Of a DNA stretch of 64,000 bases, positions 42,759 through 54,540 are shown piece by piece. The first letter of the stretch is position 1. Every line of letters starts with the position of its first letter. A program made the position numbers and the translations under genes. The DNA lies in NCBI GenBank assembly GCA_950097015.1, contig CATNEN010000001.1:7807001-7871000 (forward strand), in the 5' to 3' direction. This DNA comes from Macrostomum hystrix (taxonomy: Eukaryota; Platyhelminthes; Macrostomidae). The notes under the pieces are model-generated. The model saw nothing but the letters and a program-made list of their open reading frames with translations. It had not been told where the DNA came from and did no database searches.

Positions 42759-44557
42759 ATGGCATCTCAAAACAATCAGTCCATGATCCCCAGATTGTAA
42801 GTATAAATTTGTGGAGTTTTTGTGCTACTAGCAAATAAAAAGTTTGATATTTTTATACAGAAGTCCGTATAATAGAAGTGACAGTCTAACTTTTTTGAAT
42901 TAAAAAAATTCCTAGAACCTCCTTGCTCTTTATTTTCTAAGCCTCTCACCGAAATTAGACTGTATTAACCGCTTAATTAGTAGAAATTGTTACTTTATTA
43001 AAACTTGACTATTATTTGCAATATGCAAGCTGTAAAGTCAGCGCTATTATGTCCATATTATCATAAATTATTAATAAACTTATCTGAGACTCAAAATATT
43101 TTGTGATTTACTCTATGTGTATAATCGTGCATACATCTTTATCGTTGCTATTAAAAGATGCGGTAAAATATTAACACCGACTTATTCCAGCTTCTTATAG
43201 TTTTTTTATTGCCGCTTTTATGCGTTAATGATTTAGTAATTTTGGCGCTTTTTTAACTAACCGGATTTCCAGGAAAGCGAAGTTTTTGTCTACTTTACAC
43301 TTACTGACATTTAATTGCTTCTTTTTTTCACTCGTTGGTTGGGTTTCTGTCATTCAGCGAAATCGCTTTAGTTATTATTAAACACCAGTTGATTGCCTGC
43401 GTTTTTTTACTGCCTCTAAAGTACCTTCGTTATAGTAGCTCGTGTGACTTATTGCTTATCTGCTTCTATAGTGGCTAAACGGTTTGCAAAAATGTTGAAT
43501 ATAAATTAAATGAGTAATGTTATCTTTAAATTCTAGAATTTTTTCTTCTAATTTATTTTCTTTGTTAGACATATCTATGGTTCAACATAACACCTAGTAG
43601 AGTTTGGTCAGAGAGACCAAACAGGTGTATACATCTGCCTTGACTTTCTCATCGGCAGCTTAAATTGCACAAGCCCAAACCTTCTCTCCGTGGCTGCGCC
43701 ATAAATGAATGTGGTCTCGCCGCGGAATCGAGCTCAGGGACCTTGGCGCAAGAGGCAAACGCGTTACACAGCTCAGCTGTTACTGACCCCCTTGGTAGCT
43801 TGTTTCGCATAGGTAAATCCTAGAAATTATATAGAAACTAAGGCAATTTATTGAATCCGCATTGCAGCAAACGCCAACACCTTTAATCAACCACTAAATA
43901 CTCAAATATAATATATACAGACCACAGTGGTGGTCTTTGAAAATGAGTCAGCAGCAGCAGCTGCCCGATTCTCGTCGTCAAGCTCGTTCAGATTCCGAGC
44001 GTCGTCGCAGAAATTGCATCAAATCTGCGTACGACGATTTAGACTCTGCTCTGGACGACATCGGTTTTACATCATCAGCTGAGTCTTCGTCCTCCCAGTC
44101 GCATTCTAGGGCCGCCATTCTAGAATCAACAGCCGCCGCTATTGAATCTTTGAGACGAACGCGCGACGAACGAGAGCGTCGCGTGAACGATCTGCGACGT
44201 CGAGTGGAAGCCACTGAGGCTATCTGTCGCGGTTATCGACTCCGACTGAACCAGTTGACTAGCAGTGGCGCTGGTTACGGCTCCACATCTGCCAGCTCAT
44301 CGCATCGACAGCTAGCCGTTTTTCGTCGTGTCGCTGATACACTGGAAGCCAGTTTTGCCCAGGAAGTATTATGCAGCTCTTCGTTGAATGCGACCGAGCA
44401 ATTCGTGGTTCGACTGGATGTTTGGCTGCAAAATCGTCTACAGGCCGAGGCTCTGGCTGCTCTGGGCGATGCGGCGCTACAGCTGGGTGGCAGGCTCGAT
44501 GGCGGAATCAACTCAACTGCCAACATGGACTGCGGTTCTCGCGCAAGTTTTAGTTGA
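42759..44557 (+). CDS. MLX: MLX-like bHLH-zip transcription factor
   Basis: Exon 42759-42796 (12 codons plus 2 nt) joins exon 43921-44557 in frame, giving 224 aa. Basic region RRQARSDSERRRRNCIKSAY aligns without gaps to MLX RRRAHTQAEQKRRDAIKRGY. Helix 1 (YDDLDSALDDI), a Ser-rich loop, helix 2 (SRAAILESTAAAIESL) and a leucine-zipper-like segment (DERERRVNDLRRRVEA) follow. The last 75 residues (FRRVADTLEASF...RLDVWLQNRL) fit the MLX dimerisation and cytoplasmic-retention domain. Known role: obligate partner of MondoA/ChREBP-type factors at carbohydrate-response E-boxes. The E-box-contacting His is Arg here, while Glu and the following Arg are kept. The second-exon ATG at 43943 could be an alternative start. 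A poly(A) signal lies at 44625-44630. Confidence 0.88.
43620..43795 (-). mobile_element. SINE-1 copy in the MLX intron (3'-truncated)
   Basis: It keeps the tRNA-like head. On the minus strand, AGCTGAGCTGTGTAACGC resembles box A and GAGCTCGATTCC resembles box B. It then runs through the shared ACACCTG-type block and stops. Antisense to MLX. Confidence 0.7.
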
Positions 44558-44624
44558 ATCGATCATTAGCTCCGTTCTGTAGATGGATAGATAAGTGCTG
44601 ATATCGATATTTAAATTTTTTAAC

Positions 44625-44630
44625 AATAAA
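44625..44630 (+). terminator. Poly(A) signal of MLX
   Basis: AATAAA 68 bp after the stop codon. Confidence 0.6.
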
Positions 44631-45622
44631 AGCTTGTCTTGTAAATTATCTACTGCGATAATATTTTTTGTGCTGTTTATACAGAAAATGTCTGGCCTTG
44701 TAGTACCAAAATATTTTATTAACGGCCAGCGCCTAATTCTTTTTTTCTTGCGCCTTATTAAGATGTAAAGAAATGCTTGTCTATATCGTATACTGGATTA
44801 TGACGGATGCGAGAACGATTAAGAAAATATTTTGACTTATAAAATTGTAAAATACTTTTTTAAGTACACATATTTTTTGTATACAAAGTCATGTGTTGCC
44901 TATATATACAATTATGAGCATGTTACTACGACGCAGCAAGTGTATAACATTTTGAATGAAAACTTAAGGCTAAATGTCTAAAGACATGTTTTTCGTACTT
45001 TTCTTCATTAAATAAATCTGCAATCGATTGTCTTCATCTATAGTAAACGTCTATATGATCGATACTATTGAGTGAAATATTTATAGACTTGCCAAAAATT
45101 TGTTTCTCAGCCTGCACCTCGAATTATGTTTGCACGAATGACTTGTTTTAGTTTCAATAGAGCATGAAGCCTGGTAGATTAAAAAAGCCAGAAATTATTA
45201 GCGCTAGTTACTGTGTCAGCTAAGGCAGTAAACTGTTTGCGCTTAATATGGTATTATTCAACAATCTATTTACATTCGCTGTCTCTTTATATGCTACTTT
45301 CCTCCGCTTAAAAATGCACATAGGGTATAACGATGAACTATATAACGTCACGGATTAAAAAAAAGCCTAGCACGTTTTTAGGTTTTATAATTAAAGGTAA
45401 GCAAAAAAGTAAATTTATCTTTAAAAAACATTTTCCTGTAAGACTTGTCAAATATTTTCCCCGTTTTGTTATACCTCGCAGAATGGTTGGTTTGAGCAAA
45501 CTGCAAAAGCCAGTATTGTCGTTCGTTCATTGGACTTACAGATCAAAATAAAGCACACAAATCTTCGATTTAAGAGTGTTTAAACGATTTTGCATCTGCA
45601 GCGTGTTTTTAGTCAGTTAGTA
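44631..45622. other. MLX-WTAP intergenic stretch
   Basis: AT-rich. A 72-codon open frame near 45333 has an ATG but lysine-rich, low-quality coding character; I do not call it a gene. Confidence 0.4.
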
Positions 45623-48600
45623 ATGCAAAGTAAGTACCATTGGCAGACTTATAAAATATATATTGCTGTATGTCAATTGTTTAGTATAGAATTTTTTGTA
45701 TGTTTTTGTCTATCCTTAATAGTAAAGTTTTGATCTCGAGTTCTATGATATGAATTTCGTGAAATGTTGTTCAAAATACTAATAGGCATACAAACATATT
45801 TCTCATCAATAATAGTATCATTTCATAGGTTTCTGATTATCTATGTGCTTTTTGTGAGCTGTACATTTGTTACTATTAGTCAGATCCAGATATTATCATA
45901 GTTGGATGCCTTGTAATATTTTTAAAGTACACCCCTTTTAGTGTCGCAGAAGTTTTAAAAGTAGCTGATGCAACTATTCACAAAATCTTTTTTAATGGCG
46001 TGGCCATGAACATCAGACTAGTCACTGTTAAGCTCTAGGCTCAAAGGTCACCGTAATGTCAATGGCTATCTTTAATAGTTAGTCTTTAGCCGTTTGATTA
46101 TTCATCTGGTTAGGGTAATGTATCATCAACCAAACAAGAATGTGTATTTTTTTAACTTCAAACCTAAGCTACAGATTTTCTATTTAAGATAAGATGATAA
46201 ATCAAAAGCCAAGTTATAGAAAACAGTTACATCTTTCTAAAAAGTATCTGCTTTTGCTATTTTGTCAAATAGAAAAAAGTTATTCCTGCTTTTTATCTAA
46301 AACCAAACAATGATTTTCATGTATCTTCAAACCAAACAGAGAATTTGATGTTTGGTTTTACATTTGAGTGAGTGGTTTAATCTTATTTTAAGGAGTGAAC
46401 TATCATGAATTATGTCATTTGAAAGCATTTTTCATGCTCTATAAATAATTACATTTATGGTCATTTAATTGGCAAGCAACCACATACAATCTTTGTCTAA
46501 AGTATATACTGAAAAAATGTTGTTAAAAAGTATGCTTTTGCGATAAAAATTTCTACTGAAACATCAATATCTTTCTTTCCTCTTAATGCTTCATTGCACA
46601 TCATGCCTCAGCTTGTAGATAATTTCTTCAACTTTCAAATTAGTTGTTCTGTGAAACACAATTAGCTTGTTTCTGTCTTGCACGAGATCAAGGAAGGAGT
46701 CAAAATTCTTGTTCGGTTTGAAGATACACTGTTCGGTTGATGATACATTACCCTAGCCAAGTTATAACTTATAACTGAGTTATAAGGGGTTGTAGCACTA
46801 CTACAAGAACCTCTATCATTTGTAAGATAAAATAATTAACAAGCTGCAAAAGGACAGTCATTCAGATTTAAAGTTTGTGTCTCAAATTATTTTCACTTAT
46901 CAGCTAATTAAAAAATGAAAACCTTTTCCAGAAATTCGATTGTTTCAAGGACTAACTTAGTTCAAGGGTATAGTTTGGTCTTTGTGAGGTCAAGACTCAA
47001 GATGGCTCTCAGCAGGGCAAGAGTGGTCTTTAGGAGGATTGTTGCTCCTGCTCATTGAAAAGGGAGAAATTAAGTCCTTGGGTGGTTAACCGCCAACCGG
47101 TTAACCGGACAAATAATCAAATGGCTATTTGTCTGGTTAACCGGACAAATAACAACTACCAATGTCAATAGATAAATAACAATAGTATGGAAAAAAACTA
47201 ATCATTAATCTTACTAGCTTGTCAAATTTCTAGACTGACAATGCTCATTGCCAAATTGGCATGGTCCCATGCAAATAGTGCCAAATTCATCTATATGGAT
47301 CTATGCCAATAATGCTTATCTTTTCTAGTAATATATTGAATTAAGGGCACTTCTACATTTTCAGACCACCCTGTAGCTAAGTCAAGACTATTCCTATGTA
47401 AATTAAAAAATAGCTTGACTCAATGTTTTTAGTAAAAAAGCTTATATTTTTATAAACTGTCTTATTTAGATATTTTCATTTTTATTCAATTAGCTTATTT
47501 GTAGATCATGTCAATGGCATAATTATATTTCTTTTAGTTTTATGCTTTTAATGGTTTTATTAGTGCTTAGACATAATAATAAGAAAATGTTTCTTTCCAT
47601 TTTTTAGTCTTTAAAATGCACCAAATAGCTATGCTAAATGCTCTATTGGCTATGAGTTTTCTTTTTCAATCACGAATTGATTTAAGAAATATATAACTTT
47701 ACTAAGCTCTATTGTAGACTCTAAAAGCTTGATCAAATAGATATATTATTTATACATGTACAATATGGTAGCCTATTCTAGCCAGCTACTATGTGGATAT
47801 TATGGATATTATGAGTTTTATTGCCATAAATTTATGTGGATGTCAAGGCACTATTTACAAAAATTTATTTTAATTCACATGAATCAGTACTAATATGCCT
47901 ACCTTATCTGTATTGCAGCTTAGTGAAATAGGCCACTATGTTGCAGCCAGCCATGCATTTTTATTTGTAAATTATAGAAATAAAAAACAAATTACAAAAT
48001 CTAATTTATAATGAATAATAAAAACTTTTCATGAATTATTTGGGCTAAATGTATAGTCAGGTAAAGTTAAATGTTTCAATACTCTTTATGATTTTGTAGT
48101 CAAGTATGTTTTTTAGTTAAATTAAACCAAATAGACTGTCTTTAACTCTAGACTAGACCTTTTAGAGTCTAATTTCTAAAGCTCTGTGTAAGCTTAGTTA
48201 CGATTTTTTACGATTTTACGATTTAAATATAGATTTTTAACAGCTTCTAAGTTTTTGATTCAAATGGGTATTGGACTGTTAGCATTGATAATGACATGTT
48301 GTACTACAGCATACTAGATTAATAATTCTTTTAATTTCATACTTTATACTTTCTCAGGCACAGCAGCAGGTACGCCACTAGCCGAATTAATTGATGATGC
48401 TAGTGAGGACACACTGCGTCAATTATTGCAGAATAGCAAGCATAGAGTCATTCAGCTGGCTAAAATGGTAGCAGCAAAGGATAAAGAGCTACTGGTTTGT
48501 AATGTAAGTCTGGTTAATATTTTTTTCTTTTTATTACAAGCAGCAAAACTTAAAACAATATTTTCACTTGTTAACTCTAGCAACAACTAGATCAGCTACG

Positions 48601-49540
48601 CTCTGAGGCTGCTAACCAATCCGTTAACAATATGAGATTAGCTGCACTAGATCCAGCTGTTGGCCTGGCTCTGCATAGACTCAAACAGGAGCTCAACGAC
48701 ACCAAGGAACGTTTAGAGCAGGCTCAAAGCGATTTATCGGCTTGGAAGTTCACGCCGGATAGTCAGTCGGGTAAGCGACTAATGGCTCGCATTCGCCAGA
48801 TGCAAGAAGAGAATAGCGAGCTGAGCCGCGGTGTGTCGTCTGGCAGTGTGGCCAAACTAGAGACCGAGATTTCTCTGCAACGCGTACTGCTCCAGGATAT
48901 GCGACGAACTCAGACTGGTTAGTTTCTAATCATTTTGTTTACTGTAGCTAACTTAACATAGGGGTGAAAAAAAGAAAATTGTTCCTTCAATTTTTGTTCT
49001 GACATACAGTCCAAGTTTTAACATGTATAAGTAAACAATGCAATTTTAGCCAAGCAAACAGGCCTATATTTAAAAGTAAGTAATTTTCTACTAGGCAAAT
49101 AGTAGACGGCTAGTTCTGTATCGAAATGTGGAACTTATGAATACTATTAGACCGCATTTTACTGTAGCAACAATATAACATTTAGCTAGAGATTTTTCAT
49201 AACTTTCTTTTTTCGACAATAAAATATATTACAATTTTACTAGCTATAGTTAATAAAAACGATCCTTTCAATATATTGAAGTGTTGAAAGTGGCTAGTTA
49301 GCTCTCACGAGCGTTAAATATCCTAGTAATCTGTTTCAATCCTATCTCTCACAAACTCCAGAGCAAGAAGAATTCCTAATGGAGATCGACTCCGAGACTG
49401 AATCGCTTCAGTCCACTGTTGTACAGTTACAGTCCCAGCTAACTGAGGCCTACAGTCAGATACACGTGCTAGAGCAGAGTCTGCGAGCTAGGGGCGTCCT
49501 TAGTGGCAGCGGTGATGCAGTGACGCCGGTTGACAATTAA
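45623..49540 (+). CDS. WTAP: WTAP / Fl(2)d, m6A methyltransferase complex adaptor
   Basis: Exons 48358-48503, 48581-48917 and 49362-49540 are certain. A 7-nt first exon (45623-45629, ATGCAAA before GTAAGT) fits the phase and gives 222 aa. The hallmark is the central coiled coil: DPAVGLALHRLK, RLEQAQSDLSAWKFTPDSQ and GKRLMARIRQMQEEN match human DPAINLFFLKMK, KLEQAQNELSAWKFTPDSQ and GKKLMAKCRMLIQEN. The last exon contains the EEFLMEIDSETESLQSTVVQ helix, equal to the human DFIIQLDEEVEGMQSTIL segment. Known role: nuclear-speckle scaffold for METTL3-METTL14 and a splicing cofactor. Compared with human (396 aa), most residues before the coiled coil and the long Ser-rich tail are missing. The first exon is inferred; an undetected upstream exon or trans-splicing is possible. 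Poly(A) signal at 49711. Confidence 0.92.
46113..46753. mobile_element. 641-bp inverted-repeat element (MITE-like) in WTAP intron
   Basis: The ends are 24-bp inverted repeats with one mismatch: GGGTAATGTATCATCAACC leads in from the left and its reverse complement closes the right. TA dinucleotides flank both ends, as expected for Tc1/mariner-type insertion. An inner motif ATCTTCAAACC(A/G)AACA recurs in opposite orientation near 46322 and 46708. No transposase is encoded. Confidence 0.75.
47099..47142. repeat. Inverted repeat, 17-bp arms
   Basis: GGTTAACCGGACAAATA pairs with TATTTGTCTGGTTAACC across a 10-base loop, one G-T mismatch. A further GGTTAACCG copy lies on either side. Confidence 0.9.
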
Positions 49541-49710
49541 GATTATTTGTTCTAATATTGTTTTTCTAAATTTTGCCAAATGTAATAGCAGCATTTTGTT
49601 ACGCTTATTTTAGTATTACATTGACAGTTATATTTATCTCTTGTATAAATTTCAGTTACTTAATAGTATGTTTCTCTGTGTTTTTTTAATCAATTCGACT
49701 ATGCGGCTAA

Positions 49711-49716
49711 AATAAA
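49711..49716 (+). terminator. Poly(A) signal of WTAP
   Basis: AATAAA 170 bp after the stop codon. Confidence 0.55.
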
Positions 49717-49799
49717 AAATGTTAAAAGAGCTTTTATAGTATGCTATTTTACATCCACTGTCTTTTATCTACTAAAACAGCTTTGATTTCATTAGGTTA

Positions 49800-51425
49800 G
49801 ACTTTCTGTCTCCACAATCCCTAAAGTAGAATAGATTTCCTATCTCCCTAATCCCTAAAGTAGATTAGGTTTCCTCTCTCCCTAATTCCTAAAGTAGAAT
49901 AGATTTCCTCTCTCCCTAATTCCTAAAGTAGAATAGATTTCCTATCCCCCTAATCCCTAAAGTATAATAGATTTCCTCTCTCCCTAATCCCTAAAGTAGA
50001 ATAGATTTCCTATCTCCCTAATTCCTAAAGTAGAATAGATTTCCTCTCTCCCTAATTCCTAAAGTATAATAGATTTCCTATCCCCCTAATTCCTAAAGTA
50101 GAATAGATTTCCCATCTCCCTAATTCCTAAAGTAGAATAGATTTCCTCTCTCCCTAATCCCTAAAGTATAATAGATTTCCTATCCCCCTAATCCCTAAAG
50201 TATAATAGATTTCCTACCCCCCTAATCCCTAAAGTAGAATAGATTTCCTATCTCCCTAATTCCTAAAGTAGAATAGATTTCCTCTCTCCCTAATCCCTAA
50301 AGTAGAATAGATTTCCTATCCCCCTAATCCCTAAAGTAGAATAGATTTCCTATCTCCCTAATTCCTAAAGTAGAATAGATTTCCTCTCTCCCTAATCCCT
50401 AAAGTAGAATAGATTTCCTATCCCCCTAATCCCTAAAGTATAATAGATTTCCTACCCCCCTAATCCCTAAAGTAGAATAGATTTCCTATCTCCCTAATTC
50501 CTAAAGTAGAATAGATTTCCTCTCTCCCTAATCCCTAAAGTAGAATAGATTTCCTATCCCCCTAATCCCTAAAGTAGAATAGATTTCCTATCTCCCTAAT
50601 TCCTAAAGTAGAATAGATTTCCTCTCTCCCTAATCCCTAAAGTAGAATAGATTTCCTATCCCCCTAATCCCTAAAGTATAATAGATTTCCTACCCCCCTA
50701 ATCCCTAAAGTAGAATAGATTTCCTATCTCCCTAATTCCTAAAGTAGAATAGATTTCCTACCCCCCTAATCCCTAAAGTAGAATAGATTTCCTATCTCCC
50801 TAATCCCTAAAGTAGAATAGATTTCCTATCCCCCTAATCCCTGAAGTAGAATATATTTCCTATCTCCCTAATCCCTGAAGTAGAATATATTTCCTATCTC
50901 CCTAATCCCTGAAGTAGAATAGATTTCCTATCTCCCTAATCCCTGAAGTAGAATAGATTTCCTATCTCCCTAATCCCTAAAGTAGAATAGATTTCCTATC
51001 TCCCTAATCCCTGAAGTAGAATAGATTTCCTATCTCCCTAATCTCTAAAGTAGAATAGATTTTCTATGTCCCTAATCCCTGAAGTATAATAGATTTCCTA
51101 TCTCCCTAATCCCTGAAGTAGAATAGATTTCCTATCTCCCTAATCCCTGAAGTAGAATAGATTTCCTATCTCCCTAATCTCTAAAGTAGAATAGATTTCC
51201 TATCTCCCTAATCCCTGAAGTAGAAAAGATTTCCTATCTCCTTAATCCCTGAAGTAGAATAGATTTCCTATCTCCCTAATCCCTGAAGTAGAATAGATTT
51301 CCTATCTCCCTAATCCCTGAAGTAGAATAGATTTCCTATCCCCCTAATCCCTGAAGTAGAATAGATTTCCTATCTCCCTAATCCCCAAAATAGATTAGAT
51401 TTCCTCTCTCCCAAATCATTAATAT
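49800..51425. repeat. Minisatellite, 34-bp unit, WTAP to acidic TPR gene
   Basis: About 48 copies with AGTAGAATAGATTTCCTATC plus TCCCTAATCCCTAA. The left half cycles through three variants (TATCTCC, CTCTCC, TATCCCC) as a superunit; the right half shifts to a CCCTGAAG variant. Confidence 0.97.
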
Positions 51426-51622
51426 CGATTCAGACTTTCTGTCTCCCCAATCTCTCAGATAAATAAGGCTTCGAGTTTTCCTAATCCCTAAGTCATTATA
51501 TGCATCAATATATTTTAAAAGTCGTCACCAAATATCGATCCGATTTCAGCTAGGGCGGCCTGCATTTTAAGGCAATAATTTTTTCTAATATTTATTAGTT
51601 AATAAAACCCAGCAAAGTCAGA

Positions 51623-52954
51623 ATGTCGGCCGATGCTAAGCAGCAGCAGCAGGTTGAAGATGAGCACGAGGACGCTCTAACAGAAGCTCGCGAACTATTC
51701 ATGGAATCCGAGTTCGAGCAGGCCCTGGTCAAGTTCAAAGAGGCCGAAGAAGCCGCCTCCGCTGACAAGTCCCGGTGGCCGGAGGTTCTGGCGGCCGAGA
51801 CTGGCCAAGCCGAAGTGGCCATTCAGAAGCGCGAATGGGCCGCCGCCGCTGAACAACTCACCGCCGCTGTTGCCGCCGCCGACGCCGCCGCCAAGGCTGC
51901 CGGCGACGAGGACGCGGCTTCGTCTGCGGCCGCCGCTCGCGATATGACCCGCGCCCACTACATGCTGGGCATCGCCATGCTGGGACAGAAGAAAATCGAA
52001 GAGGCAAAAGCTGAATTCGAAGCCGCTAGAAGCATCGCCAACGAGGCTGCCGATGCTGTTGACATGCTGTCCGATATTCAGGCAAGCCCAAAACTACTTG
52101 ATCTGTTGTGCGTTCTCATCTGGATTCTCATTGATTCCACTGTGTGTATTCTCATCCGGATAATCACAAATTCTCTGGTGTGTTCTCATCCGGATTATCA
52201 CAAATTCTCTGGTGTGTTCTCATCCGGATTATCACAAATTCTCTGGTGTGTTCTCATCCGGATTATCACAAATTCTCTGGTGTGTTCTCATTCGGATTAT
52301 CACAAATTCTCTGGTGTGTTCTCATCCGGATAATCACAAATTCTCTGGTGTGTTCTCATTCGGATTATCACAAATTCTCTGGTGTGTTCTCATCCGGATT
52401 ATCACAAATTCTCTGGTGTGTTCTCATTCGGATTATCACAAATTCTCTGGTGTGTTCTCATCCGGATTATCACAAATTCTCTGGTGTGTTCTCATTCGGA
52501 TTATCACACTCTCACCCAACAGGACCGCCTAGAGCAGCTAGACGAGGTTGAGGAGGATGACCTAATCGAGATCGCCCTGGAGTTCGGCGTCGCGCCCGAA
52601 GGCTCGCTAGCCGGCGACGAGGACGAGGAGGACTACGACGAAGAGGTCGATGACGAAGAGGATGAGGAAGAGGACGAGGACGAGGAGGGCGGCAAGCAAG
52701 TGGCCAATTCTCGCAAGCGTCGCGCCGCAGCAGCAGCCGCAGTCCGCGCCAACGGAGGCGGCGACGACGACGAAGAAGACTTTGACGACGAAGAAGACGA
52801 GGATGACGAAGAGGAAGACGAGGAGGAGGACGAGGAGGTGCCAACGAAGCGAGCTAGGCAGGCAACTGCGCTCTCTAGAAACGGTCGTCGAGTCGCCGGC
52901 GGCGGAGACGAGGATGAAGAGGAAGAGGAGGAAGAGGTGAGTTCGTCCGCTTGA
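51623..52954 (+). CDS. TPR-like acidic nuclear protein, possibly NASP-type histone chaperone
   Basis: Exon 51623-52081 ends in CAG|GCAAGC, a GC donor. Exon 2 begins at 52523 after CCCAACAG, in the same phase. Read to the TGA at 52952-52954, the product is 296 aa. Residues 15-160 form repeated Ala-rich helices of TPR character (ARELFMESEFEQALVKFKEA; AHYMLGIAMLGQKKIEEAKA). The second half is made of Asp/Glu runs broken by NSRKRRAA and PTKRAR, which look like nuclear-localisation signals. The line-up of RAHYMLGIAMLGQKKIEEA with the NASP [20 protein letters not shown] is suggestive only; NASP/SHNi-TPR is a hypothesis. A strong donor (GAG|GTGAGT, 52936/52937) lies just before the stop, so an alternative last exon is likely. 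The intron consists almost wholly of a 34-bp array. Confidence 0.6.
52130..52510. repeat. Minisatellite, 34-bp unit, fills the acidic TPR gene intron
   Basis: About 11 copies with GTGTGTTCTCATCCGGATTA plus TCACAAATTCTCTG. It occupies nearly the entire 441-bp intron. Confidence 0.96.
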
Positions 52955-54540
52955 GTACAAATAAAGGTGGGCCGGTTAGTTGTTAATCTGTAATTGACTA
53001 TCGTTCTACATTTATATCTAAAAGAATATCGATATTCTGCAGTTCGTCAGTTGAAATTTGAGCATTAGCTAGCATATAAGTTCGATATTTGCTTCATTTT
53101 TTGTCGTTTATTTTTTTATCATTCACTGTTTAGCTGTTTATATTGAAACAAAAACAACAATGAGAGAGGCAAGCTTGAAATGTACCGAATGCATGTCACA
53201 TTGTATTAAATAATTAGTGAAGTAATTCGCTATTCTAAGACTAGTTTCTTGTTGTTCTCGGTGAATAAACTACCAATACACATTTTATGTATCGAGAAAA
53301 TAACTGGCTCTAAACGAAGCCTGTCGCTTTTTTCTGTCTCTTTTTTACAATGTTTTTGTTCTCGTCTGTTGCTTTTTTTCTTATTATTCATTTTTTAAAA
53401 CTTCAATCTTTAATCGCACGCGAAATAAATGAAAGTAGTTTTTTACACACGCATAAAACCTATTAGTTAATTGGACACGTGCGTTACGCGTTCTCGTCTG
53501 CATTTTCCCCATCTCAACCTCCCTAGTCTGTCTGTGTCTCTCTCTATTTTTCCCAACAATATCTGGTTAAGTTGTAAAAAATGATTTAGATAAATTGCAC
53601 TATTCTTACTACTAGTAATTTAGTAGCATAGCGCACACGGGTACAATTTTCAAGGTAACTTAGTACGCCTAAACCAGCTTCTATCATTAATATAGTAGTT
53701 CTCTCTCTCTCTCTGCTTGTCATTTAGTAAACCCTGTACATAGAGTTCATTATAGTCTTCTCCTCAAACTATAAGGCTTATCTATATTTGTTCTCAACTG
53801 TGCTTGCGCGCGCGTGTGTGTGTGTGTGTTGTCATTCATGTTTTGGCTAATCTGTTTTTTAATATTTTTTAAAAAATCAATCCGTAAGCATATATACTAC
53901 TGTTAATCTAAGTAGCCCATTTTTGTGCGTTTAAAAAATAGATTTCAAAAGTTTAATCTAATGCGCCCACTTTGGGTCTTGTTTTTTTATATATTTGTTT
54001 CTCCCACCCATAAAATATGTTTTCATTTCTTCTCTGTTATGCAACTTATATTTATTATCTATTTATATAGAAATGTAAATGAAGCTTGTTGTTTTAACAT
54101 TTTCTGTTGTCTTCTTCTTGGCTTCCCCAAGATAACCAATTTAGCTGTCCAATAAAATCAGTTGGTCCCGCGTTTTTGTGTGTTTCGTCCTGTTTTTTTA
54201 AATCGCTTTTTGTTGCACAATTGTTTGTGTTTAAATTGTTGAAAATAACAATGAAATTCTCGTCCCTTTACTTGTCTTTGCAGCTAAAAATGCGTTAGGA
54301 ATGCCCCTGGCTGGTTGACCTATTGGCAGTCTAATGCCTGTCTTTATATAAAGTTATCTAATTTTAATTGCTAACTTAATTTATTATTGTCTAATATGCT
54401 TCGTTTCAAATGTTGAATAAAACTTTCGTCTAATTAAGAAATAAAAATAAATCAAATGGCTAACTCTGAAACACCAACAATATTGGAAGGAAACTCAGCG
54501 GTTAGATTGTCTGTTCTCTGTGTGTTATTTATTTATTTAA
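52955..54540 (+). other. 3' UTR or last intron of the acidic TPR gene
   Basis: T-rich, with AATAAA at 52960, several more downstream and one at 54416. It holds a (CT)n run near 53700 and a GCGCGTGTGTGTGTGTG run near 53808. Confidence 0.45.
54284..54298 (+). CDS. Candidate alternative last coding exon of the acidic TPR gene
   Basis: CTTTGCAG at 54276-54283 is a good acceptor after a T-rich tract. Joining it in phase 0 to the donor at 52936 replaces VSSSA-stop by LKMR-stop. A poly(A) signal AATAAA follows at 54416-54421. The T-rich 1.3 kb between could be either this intron or a long 3' UTR. Without transcripts I cannot choose. Confidence 0.3.
   Translation, partial: LKMR

Larger units (their letters stand above)
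45630..48357 (+). other. WTAP intron 1 (inferred)
   Basis: It contains the 641-bp inverted-repeat element, a strong hairpin at 47099-47142 and a palindromic GGATCTATGCCAATAAT block near 47297 like one at 38637. No tandem array. Confidence 0.5.

Noticed and set aside
45333-45551. 72-codon frame rich in Lys/Phe
   Set aside because: AT-rich sequence, no domain, no splice context; likely chance.
42759-48503. First idea that the exon at 42759 begins WTAP
   Set aside because: It ends in phase 2, whereas WTAP's first conserved exon needs phase 1; the 42759 exon fits MLX exactly.
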